This document shows, in pieces, positions 45,403 through 55,001 of a stretch of DNA of 64,000 nucleotides. Each line of letters starts with the position of its first letter. Within the stretch, counting starts at the first letter, position 1. The DNA is from Turnera subulata. Lineage: Eukaryota > Streptophyta > Magnoliopsida > Malpighiales > Passifloraceae. The DNA lies in the NCBI GenBank assembly GCA_028386065.3, contig JAKUCV010002500.1, positions 484,146 to 548,145 on the forward strand, in the 5' to 3' direction. The notes under the pieces were generated by a model. That model had not been told where the DNA came from and searched no databases. It saw only the letters and a list, made by a program, of their open reading frames with translations. The translations under genes were made by a program, and so were the position numbers.

Positions 45403-48400
45403 CTCCCTCTCGATCAAGTTGCTGCACACATTTAGTTGAGCTCTCAGGAATTGGTACTTCTTTTTCGGAAGTTCCTTGGTGAATATGTCTGCTACTTGAC
45501 TTTCGGAGTTGCAATACTGAACTTGAACTTCGCCTTCATGCTCTGCCTCCCTTATAACATGGTACTTGATCTTGATGTGTTTGGTTCTGCCATGATCAAT
45601 AGGATTTTTAATCATAGTTATTGCTGCTTGATTATCACAGAAGAGTTCAGTTGCCTTCATATCTCCTTGACCAAGATCCTTGAGTAATTTCCTCAACCAA
45701 ATAACTTGATTAACAGCAGCTCCTGCAGCCAAATATTCTGCCTCTACAGTGGACTGAGTAATGGTAGTTTGCTTCTTTGCACACCAAGACACCGGATTTG
45801 AGCCAATCAAAAGCACAAAACCTATTGTACTCTTCATATCTTCACAACTTCCAGCCCAATCGCTATCACAGAAACCTTTAAGTTGAGCATCACTTGAGGT
45901 ACTATAAACAAGTCCATAATCTGTGGTGCCCCTAATATATCTCAAGACTCTCTTGACTGCTCCAGCATGGATTCTTTTAGGAGCATGTAAGAATCGAGAG
46001 AGCGAATTTGCTGTGAACATCAAGTCTGGCCTTGTGATAGTAAGATACATTAAGCTTCCCACAAAGCTCCTGTACTCCCTCTCGTCAGTTGCCTCTTCGT
46101 CTCCTTTCAAACTCAGTTTTGCACCAACAACTAAAGGAGTCTCTGCTGGATTACAATCACTCATCTTGAACCTTTTCAAAATCTCCTCAACATATTTTTG
46201 TTGTGAGATGAAGATGTACCCATCCTATTGATGAACTTCAATTCCTAGAAAGTACTTCATTAGCCCCAAATCTGACATCTCAAAAACCCTTGCCATTTCA
46301 AGCTTGAATGCTTTCACCTTCTCCAAATTACTTCCTGTGATCAGAAGATCATCCACATAAAGTGATACAAATAGGAAATCCTCATTACCACTGATCATGG
46401 TATAAAGAGTTGGCTCATTAATGCTTCTTGTAAAACCAGAATTCAGCAAGTGATCATTAATCCTGGTATACCAAGCTCTTGGGGCTTGTTTCAAGCCGTA
46501 GAGGGCTTTGATTAATCTGCACACATGATCTTCTTTTCCTGCCTCCACAAAACCTTTTGGTTGCTCCACATACACTTCTTCCTTAAGAAAACCATTAAGG
46601 AAGGCTGACTTGACATCCAAGTGAAAAACTTTCCACTTATGTTGAGCAGAAAGCGCCAGTAACAATCTGATGGTATCAATTCGTGCTACTGGTGCAAAGG
46701 TTTCGCCATAGTCAATTCCAGCCTCCTGCGAGTATCCCTTGACTACTAACCTTGCTTTGTGCTTGTGAATGGACCCATCTGCATTGAGTTTGAGCTTGAA
46801 AATCCACTTGACACCAATAACCTTCTTGTTTGCAGGCCTAGGTGTGAGTTCCCAAGTTTCATTTTTCTTGATCATTTCCATTTCTTCCTGCATTGCTCTT
46901 CTCCATTCTTCATTACTTACTGCTTGTTCAAAATTTGCTGGTTCCAAGCACACTTGATTGCATTGTTCATATATTTCAGCCAAAGACTTGGTTCTCAAGG
47001 GTGAAGAATCTGAATCATAGTCTTCCTCATTCAATTCGTCTTCTTCATTTTCTGCAGATGCTCTTGGCTCCTCTTTCTTTTCAGCCTCACTTTTCTCCCA
47101 GTTCCAAAAGGCATTTTCTTCAACCTTTATGTCTCTACTTGTAACCACCTTTCCTTCATCCACCAAGAAAACTCTATAACCCTTGGATTGAGAGCTATAT
47201 CCCAAAAACACAGCTTTTCTTGCCTTTGCTTCAAGCTTCTTCCTTGTCACATCTGGAACATGGACATAACATAATGATCCAAAAATTCGCAGATGTTTCA
47301 CAGTTGGTTTGACTCCACTCTAAGCTTCAATTGGAGTCTTCCCTTCAACAGACTTGGTAGGAAGTCTATTCAGCAAATATGCAGCAGTATAAGCTGCCTC
47401 TGCCCAAAACTTCAATGGCAGCTTCTTGTCATTAAGCATGCATCTGACCATTTCCACAATAGTTCTGTTCTTCCTCTCCATTATGCCATTTTGCTGAGGT
47501 GTATATGCAACAGAGAGCTGGTGATGAATCCCTTGATCTTCACAGAATTTGTCAAATTCTAATGATGTATATTCCCTTCCTCGATCTGACCTTAACACCT
47601 TGAGCTTGCACTCACTTTGTCTTTCTGTTAATGCCTTAAATTTTCTGAACACAGAAAGCACTTCTGACTTGTGTCTCAAAAAATAAATCCAAGTCATACG
47701 TGAAAAGTCATCAATGAAGAGTAAAAAATACAGATTACCACTCAAGGATGGAGTGCTCATTGGTCCACACAAATCAGAATGGACTAACTCCAGCTTCTCT
47801 TTAGCTCTCCAAGTTGCATTTGCTGGAAATGAATTCCTATGCATTTTTCCTGCTTGACATGCTTCACAAACTTCCTCTAACTCACTTAACACAGGCAAGT
47901 CTCTAATCAAATGATTCACAGAGGCTTGCTTCAAGGATTGCAAGTTAAAATGACCACATCTACGATGCCACAAACTAGTCTCTTCTTGACTACAGACAAG
48001 TGCCTTTTCAAAAGCAAATTCCCATCTTACTGGGAAGCTATTGTTCTCCATTTTAACTTTTCCCAACAATTTACCCTTTCCATCCATAATAACACAGTAT
48101 TCATCTTTAAATTCAACAGTGTAACCGTTCTTCATCATTTGAGAAACACTCAGCAAGTTGTGCTTTAGTGTAGGCACAAAGAGAACATTCGAAATAAGCT
48201 TTGTACCTTGCTTGGTTTTGACAGCAACAATGCCTTTGCCTTCAGCTTGAACCACTTCTCCATTTGCCACTTTGACTTGAGTTGCAGCAGACTTATTAAA
48301 CTCCTTGAACCACCTGGAATCGTAAGCCATATGGTTTCTGCATCCACTGTCAATGAACCAAGTTGCAGCACTTGATTCATGATCAGAAGTGATGGCCATG

Positions 48401-49410
48401 AAGATAAATTCCTCATTTTGCTGAAAATCAACCATTTTGGCCTGTTGTTGAGGTTATATTTGATGCTGAGGAGGAGGTTGATCCTGCTGCACATGATTTG
48501 AACTTGTTCCCTGACCCTGCTTCATTTTGCAAAATCTCTCAATGTGCCCAACCTTGTGGCAGAAATTGCATTTTTTGGTCCTCCAACATCTCTGTTCAGT
48601 ATGACTTGCCTTTCCACAATGCTTGCAAGGTGGAAAAATTGTTTGAGATCCTACCGCCTTTGCAAAATGCTGTGTATGTGGTTTCTTGTCTTCGAAAAAC
48701 TTTGAGCCTTCTTTGTTAGAAGAGAACTTAGCAGCTTGCTTCACAAGTAAGGCTTCTTCCGAAAAGGATTCTGCCTTCTTTGTTTGCCTCTGTTTATGAG
48801 CATATAATGATCCCACAAGCTCATTTACAGTGATAGTAGTGATATCCTTGGACTCTTCAATAGCTGCTACTCTTGCTTCGAATCTATCCGTGACTGTGTT
48901 AAGCACCTTTTCTACAATCTTGAGTTCTGGAATCCTTTCTCCATACAGCCTCATCTGATTCACAACTTCTTGTACTCTTGAAGAGTAACCTTTGATTGAT
49001 TCTTCTTCTTTCATCTTCAACATTTCAAATTCCCTTCTAAGTGTTTGAAATCTCATCCGTCTTGTTCTTTCTGATCCTTGAAAGCTTTCCTACAACACTC
49101 CCCAAGCTTCTTTTGTAGTTGTGCAGCTCACTATCAGAGGGAAGATTGATTTAGAGACAAGTGAGTGCATGTACGTAATGGCTATATTGGCCTTTTGAAC
49201 ATTTTCTCTGTGAGTTTTCTGTTGTGCCGCAGTCAAGCTTGCTACATCTTCGGGCTCTTGATATCCATCTTGAATTTGTTCCCACAGGCCATTTGCCATG
49301 AAGAAGGCCTTCATCCTTACTGCCCAATAATCATAGTCTTCTCCATTAAAAGGAGGTGGGGCTGGCAGTGATGAAGTTGGATGTGAGGTTGATGCTGCAT
49401 TATTCACCAT
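45397..49410 (-). pseudogene. Copia polyprotein, one frame broken by four stop codons
   Basis: The frame from 49410 to 45397 is 1,338 codons long with no frameshift. Gag begins MVNNAASTSHPTSS and carries two zinc-knuckle-like motifs (CKHCGKASHTEQRC, CNFCHKVGHIERFC). Protease has TWFIDSGCRNHM. Integrase has the HHCC region (WHRRCGH..CEACQAGK) and the core HSDLCGPM, VLRSDRGREYTS, TPQQNGIMERKNR. RT has KARLVVKGYSQEAGIDY, HLDVKSAFLNG and SLYVDDLLITGS. RNase H has FCDSDWAGS, STVEAEYLA and FCDNQAAITM. In-frame stops lie at 49090, 48454, 47320 and 46225. The natural stop falls at bases 4-6 of the 3' LTR. Inactive as it stands, but otherwise well preserved. Confidence 0.93.
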
Positions 49411-49456
49411 GTTGATAAGCTTGGTCTCGCAAGATCAGAGCTGCTCCGCTACCAAT

Positions 49457-50402
49457 TGTTGTCTTGCTTGTTTCTCAAAAACTGATAAATCACATGAACA
49501 TCGATGTTGGAATCAAAACATCGATGTTGTGATGATTCAGGAGCTCCAAATAATCCGGCCGAGAGCTTAGAACATCGATGTTGTCACAAGAACATCGATG
49601 TTTCACGAATTCTAGAAGGTTGGCAGAAGCTCTAGGACATCGATGTTGGCCCTAGAACATCGATGTTACACAATTCTGGAAAGTTGGCAGAATTCTTAGA
49701 ACATCGATGTTGCACCTAGAACATCGATGTTTTCTGAAATTTCCAGAATTTCTCAAGAACACCAAGAACACCAAAAAAACCTGAATTGATCAGAAGTGAC
49801 TCTGAACCTTTCAGAATTGTTCTATTAGTGATTGAACAACTTTGTTTACTCTCAAATTACACTCAGAAACAAAGAGAATGGGTGTTTGACAAATCTCACA
49901 AAAATCTCACTCAAGAACAGAATATGAACATGAAGAACATTCATGCAATTTTCAGAATTTAACTCAAATCCAGAAACACAATCAATATACACTAAATAAT
50001 GTAACTCACTCAGGAAACTAACAGAACCAAACTTACTTGAATATGGAAGAGAACAAAAACGATTTCTCCACACTGAAACTTACAACAATGCAGCAAATTT
50101 AAACACATCAAAAAAGTGTAGTCCACTATCATGGGTACTTGTGCAGACCACACAGAATTCTGAAGACACTCAGAGTAAGCATGTTACTAACAAGCATGCT
50201 TACCTAACCTGACACTAAACATGGAATAACTTGGTAACACACAACAACATAACAAACTAAAAACAACAATTACTTACAGACTTTCCCTTGACCAATTCTG
50301 TTTCTCTTCCTCTTTTGGTGGGGGCACCTGCAAACCAAACTGTCCATTCTTCCAAGCTGACCAATGAAGTCAGAAGTGAGGCAGCTTGATCACATTCTAA
50401 CA
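49457..50402 (-). repeat. Copia 5' LTR (946 bp)
   Basis: Matches 44466-45402, with the palindromes at 49497-49731 and a 9-bp tandem duplication near 49755-49772 that is absent from the other LTR. Confidence 0.95.
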
Positions 50403-51727
50403 ATCCCTCATATCCTCGATAATTTTAACAGCTTCTCTTAGCCTATTGGCACGTCGAAGCAGGTCCACCATACAAGCATAATGTTCTCGCCGAGGACGTA
50501 TCCCATACTGTTTATACATGGACTCAAACAGCATTTTTAACAAGTCCTGCGTTGCTGCAAGCTACCAATTACCAAAGCAGCAGCAAAAGATATAGGAGTT
50601 GGCAATATCCCAGAACGAGTCATGTCTTTCAAATATTTGGATAGCTTTCTTTCCAAATCTATGAACCCCATAACTTGATATCAAAGAATTCCAGGACACT
50701 ACATCTCTCTTATCCATCTGATTGAAAACACGGTGCCCCATTTCGAGCTGACCACACCTTGCATACATAACAATAAGTGCGCTGCTAACTGGCAAGATGG
50801 TGTCAAGCCCCCTCCTAAGAATGTAAGCATGTAACATCCTCCCCCGCTCCAGAGCTGCGAGAGCCGAGCAAGCTTGAAGTACACTTAGCATCGTCACGGA
50901 ATTGGGGCAGGAATCCTGGTTCCCAACCATCATTATTCCTCTAAACAGCTGGAAGGGCCTCCCGTTCTTGGAAAAATATGCAATCATAGCACTCCAAGAG
51001 ACCACATTCCTAACCGGCATCCCATGAAAAACACGGCTAGCATACGTTACATATCCGAACTTGGAATATACGTCAACCAAAGTAGTCATAATATGGAGAT
51101 GCGAGTCAAACCCATGTCGCAGAATATGGGCATGAGTCTCCATTCCCTTGTTTAGGAGGGGATGTGAAGCAATCCGCCACAACACATGCTTTAAGCACAT
51201 AGGTATAGGTGAAACGATGCAAGGGGGATGCAAAGATAATTCATCCGGACGATACCTGCTCAACACTTGCTGTCCCAGGCCCGCCAAATTAAGGGCTTGG
51301 CTCTAAAGAGGGCGTTATCGAACACTTGTTGTGCATGGTCAATGGAGTAAAGAGAAGAGTACATGTCGATGAGTTTGGTAGCCAAGAAAGGATCTTGGTC
51401 GAACCCATTCTCGAGGAGGTGGCGGTGAACGCATAGGGCATCAGGTAGAGATTTTGTTTTGAGCGCAAGAGAGGATTAGGAGCTCGTATCGTGGGTGTGT
51501 TGGGTGGGGCTAGGCTCGTGCAAGAGGAGTATTAAGGCACGTTTAAGGTTGCCTTGTTTGCACAGGGATTGAATTAATTGGTTGTGGTTGTTGTTGTTGG
51601 TTGTGGCATTGGAGGTGGCAATCGTAGAATTTAATTTTGTGAAGCAAATATGTGGTTTTAGTATCGGAGAGGAACAAAGGTTGAACGGGCTTTTCGACAA
51701 AAAAAAAAAAGGTTGAACGGGCTGAGG

Positions 51728-52536
51728 TAGGGGTGAGGCCCGGACCCAAACTGACCGGAAAGACCAATATTCGAACTAATATTTATGAATTTCGGTCAAG
51801 TCCAAACCAAAGTTTAAAATTTTGGTTTGGACCGGTCAGATCCAATCTTTAAAAAAATTTTAGTTTGGTCACCTTAAATAAATTTTGGACAGTCCAAAGA
51901 TCCAATGCAAGTCAGCCCATTGCCCACTCTCAATTTTAATTTCACTCTATAATTACATGATAATACGGTTTACTGTTATTATTAGACAAACAAAAATAAT
52001 AAAAAAACAAGTTGGATTTGATGAATATCAATTACTTTCTTTGTATTGATTCTTATCACTGCAACTCAATTATACTCTTGACTTAATTATTTTGGCATCC
52101 CTTCCTTATGTAGTTACTAATGAGAAAACGTTGATAGAGGGCAACACTGATGATTTTTGTGCGATCTGCCATTTTTTTAATCTTATATTTGCACATATTA
52201 ATGTATGTTCTCAGTTTTAGGCCAATAAAATAAATTATTTATTAGTTTATTGGCTTTGTAATGAACTTAAAATATTAACTATATTATCTTATTTTATATT
52301 TATTTAAATCTGATTAAATGCTTTGTATTTGTTCTGAATATTGAAAAGGACAATACATTATGTTATATAAAATTTCGGACTGTTTGGACAATAATCTGTC
52401 CAAACCAAAAAAAGTTTGGATCTTTGATCTTTGGACTTCGAACATTGGTTTGAACAGGATGATAGAAATTTGGTCAATCCAAAGACCAAATCAAAATTTA
52501 AGATGACCAAACCAAAAAACCAAACTCTCACCCCTA
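51728..52536. mobile_element. Non-autonomous hAT-like element (809 bp)
   Basis: Terminal inverted repeats TAGGGGTGAG and CTCACCCCTA. The flanking 8-mers ggctgagg (51720-51727) and gactgagg (52537-52544) match at 7 of 8. Subterminal repeats of ttggtttggacc and its complement occur on both sides. No transposase ORF. It lies just upstream of the PPR pseudogene. Confidence 0.75.
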
Positions 52537-52544
52537 GACTGAGG

Positions 52545-52910
52545 GGAGGGAAGAGACCACATTTATTTAGGTAAAGAGACAAACACTATGGGCCTTTTGC
52601 TTTACCTCTACCTGAGGTTGTCTCATCAAGTCATCTGTAGTACCAGTAGTAGTTTAGTTTTTGTCCCTTTCCGTATACCACAGTTAGGATTTATTGACCT
52701 TATAGTACAGAAGATTATGTGGACAAAAAACCCCCCCAAAAAAAATTATCATCCGCTTTCCACTATTAGCCTCTCGAAATGACAACCGCTACAAATAGTG
52801 ATAACACACTATAATTGAAGAAGATATTTAATTATGATTAACTGGTAATTCAATTCATTAGAGAACCAGAGTCATCAAAGCTTCGAGAGTGCAAATCAAA
52901 AAGTGCTCCT
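52545..52910. other. No gene recognised
   Basis: Short spacer between the hAT-like element and the Pack-MULE-like element. One 64-codon ORF without motif; a C/A homopolymer stretch near 52730. Confidence 0.4.
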
Positions 52911-52920
52911 GATCTTTTAA

Positions 52921-54906
52921 GAGTTAATAGTTTTTTATATCCTTACACTTTAACTATTTTACATTTGTTGTCCCTCTTCGTTTAATTTCACTCATGGTGT
53001 CCCTGAACTTGCAATTTACCGGGCCATGTTGTCCTTTTTACTTTCTACAGCCGGTTGATAGCTGTAAGGTTGACATGTGTCACTGAGGCCCACAAGCTGC
53101 CAATTTTTATACTTTTTTCTCCCTTTTTTAACCAAAATTTAAATTCTAATAATTTTTAAAATTATTCTTTTTTCTCCCTCTTTTTTTATACCTTTTTCTC
53201 CATTTTTTTTACCAAATTTTAATTTCTAATAATTTTTAAAAATTTATTCTTTTTTCTCCTTTTGAATTTCCCAGAACAACTTACTCCCCAGTAAAACCAA
53301 AAGCCACAATCTTCATCAACCATAACCACCAGATACAATCCCGTTGGCCACCCCCAACTCGTACCACAATCTAACCCGAGACCAGACACCCCTTCCTTTT
53401 AGCTGCAATTTAAGATTTGAAAAAGCACATATTTGCAATATTTGAAATAAATACTATATTAAATTAAGAAACTACAAGCGTTTCAGAATTCTCATCTTCA
53501 TGGCATCAAAGAAACATATTAATACAAACCACCTCCTCCTACCACTTAGATTCAACCCCCTCTATAGATTAAGGAATTACCTTAGGTCGGGTACTCGTCC
53601 TCCACATCCATAGCCGTAGGCTTGAGAGCTTCCAAGCTAATCTGCGTCATCGTCTCTGCCGTGCCAAGTCGGCATGTCTTGGCACTGGGCATGCACAGCC
53701 TGCTTTGTATGCTATTCACTCTTGTGAATATCAAAAAAAACCAAGACCAGACACACAACAAAATAACACAACCCAACGTTGGATCCAACCCTTCAATTCA
53801 ACCCCTTAAGAACAAACAACCATAATCATCACCAACTCATTGTAAAATCCACTGCCAGTTCGCCACCAACGGTGTGTTGCAGAGGGGAGGGATCAAATTG
53901 AGATGCATGAGAGAGCGGAGGGAGAGATGAGGGGGACTAAGAAGGTCGATGAGGAAGGAGCCGTTCTCCCCCTGCATCTCCTGCTGGTACCCGTCACCTG
54001 CTACAAACGGCAGTAGCGGCGCGGGCGGCGGCAGCTTGAACTCTGGGCTCGGCAGCCTCCCGAGAGAGAGAGAGACAGGAGATCTCGACCGTTGACTAGG
54101 CTCAAGTTGCCGTCCTTGCATAGACCCAAGTCCACCCGAAGCCACACCTTACTTCTCCATCCCCGTGCATCAAACGTGCTGCCTGGGTGAACAACGCACA
54201 CACCTTAGGGAGATCGAGTGAGGAGGTCTATTAGGCCAAAAAGGTGTGGTGAGATGAGGAGAAGATGGGAAAGGGCATTAAGGGTGGTGGCTAGGGTTTT
54301 TGATTGGAAAAGAGAAGATAGCAGAGAGAATAGAAAAGAAGGACGGAGGTAACGAGGGAGGGTGAGGAGGAGAGAGTGGTCATGTTTTTTTTTCCTCCCT
54401 TTTAAGGATTTACTCCTTTGAAGATTTTTTAAAAATAAAGGATGTGGATCTTAATAAACAAATAAGTTAAAGATTATAATTTGGAATTTTGGATAAAAAT
54501 TAAGAAAAAAAAGAGGTTGACATCCACGTATGCTAAGCATACATAGAAAATGTTTTAGGAATTAATTGGGGAAAATAAAAGAGGAAAAGAGAATAAAAAA
54601 TTGGGGAAAATAAAAAAGGAAAAAAAGAATAAAAAAATAGAATGGTGCACCAAAGTAAAAGAATAAACATTTATTTTAGAAAAATAGTTTTGAAAATTAA
54701 ATAAAATAAAAATAAATAAATAATAAATTGCATGCGGGCCCCACAATACAAGTGTGATCTATAGCAACCCACCGGTTGTCGGAGGTAAAAAAGACAACAT
54801 GTCCCGGTAAATTGAAGATTCAGGGACATCATAAGTGAAAATAAACGAAGAGGGACAAAAAAATGCGAAATCGACAAAGTGGAAGGACATAAAAAACTTT
54901 TTTCTC
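52921..54906 (-). mobile_element. Pack-MULE-like element with unidentified GC-rich cargo (1,986 bp)
   Basis: Long terminal inverted repeats of about 150-200 bp (starting gagttaatagttttttat at left and, inverted, gagaaaaaagttttttat at right). Both contain the words tgtccctcttcgttta and aatttaccgggNcatgttgt. The TSD gatcttttaa is a perfect 10-mer (52911-52920 and 54907-54916), as Mutator-like elements make. The interior (about 53270-54400) is much richer in GC than the arms and shows minus-strand ORFs (54145-53837, 102 codons; 53788-53582, 68 codons). No transposase. The cargo looks like captured host sequence, but I cannot name its source. Confidence 0.7.
53837..54145 (-). CDS. Hypothetical ORF inside the Pack-MULE-like element
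   Basis: 102 codons, starting MASGGLGSMQGRQLEPSQ, Ser/Pro/Leu-rich with no domain I recognise. Its base composition is that of a gene 5' region rather than of the transposon arms. It may be a fragment of a captured exon or a chance ORF. Confidence 0.25.
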   Translation of the reverse strand: MASGGLGSMQGRQLEPSQRSRSPVSLSLGRLPSPEFKLPPPAPLLPFVAGDGYQQEMQGENGSFLIDLLSPPHLSLRSLMHLNLIPPLCNTPLVANWQWILQ

Positions 54907-55001
54907 GATCTTTTAAGCTTCAACAAAAATATACAAGCAGCTCAAAGACTTTGGGTCAGAAGGGAAGCAATTCGTAAGAGAAGGTCTGGCCAACAACTTC
55001 G

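Larger units (their letters stand above)
44466..50402 (-). mobile_element. Ty1/copia retrotransposon (5,937 bp) inserted in the PPR pseudogene
   Basis: LTRs are 44466-45402 and 49457-50402, ends TGTT..AACA, TSD atccc. The PBS TGGTAGCGGAGC (minus) is at 49443-49454. A purine-rich tract (gagagggag on minus) abuts the 3' LTR at 45403-45411. One long minus-strand frame encodes gag-PR-IN-RT-RH, in that order, which defines copia. About 1.3% LTR difference by hand count. Confidence 0.95.
43827..51700 (-). pseudogene. CRR2: CRR2-like DYW-class PPR protein, pseudogene split by a copia element
   Basis: The minus strand carries, in order: an N-terminal piece (51700-51476, NQLIQSLCKQGNLKRALILL); PPR repeats (51287-50562, for example HILRHGFDSHLHIMTTLVDVYSKFG, VVSWSAMIAYFSKNG, DKRDVVSWNSLISSYGVH); a short piece up to 50408; then, beyond the copia insertion, the E/E+ region (44460-43994: VKRVKKLLEARGLQKVPGR, FVSVDEFNPQVEQLHAL). 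The DYW end, [16 protein letters not shown], finishes at 43827. These match the chloroplast RNA-processing factor CRR2 as I know it. Breaks: frameshifts before 51476, near 50600, near 44410 (one extra base), near 43995 (about 7 bp duplicated) and near 43930, plus loss of part of the repeats. The copia TSD is atccc (44461-44465 and 50403-50407). Confidence 0.85.

Noticed and set aside
53582..53788. Separate gene on minus inside the Pack-MULE-like element
   Set aside because: The 68-codon ORF shows no family motif and no convincing splice link to 53837-54145, so it is described only as cargo.
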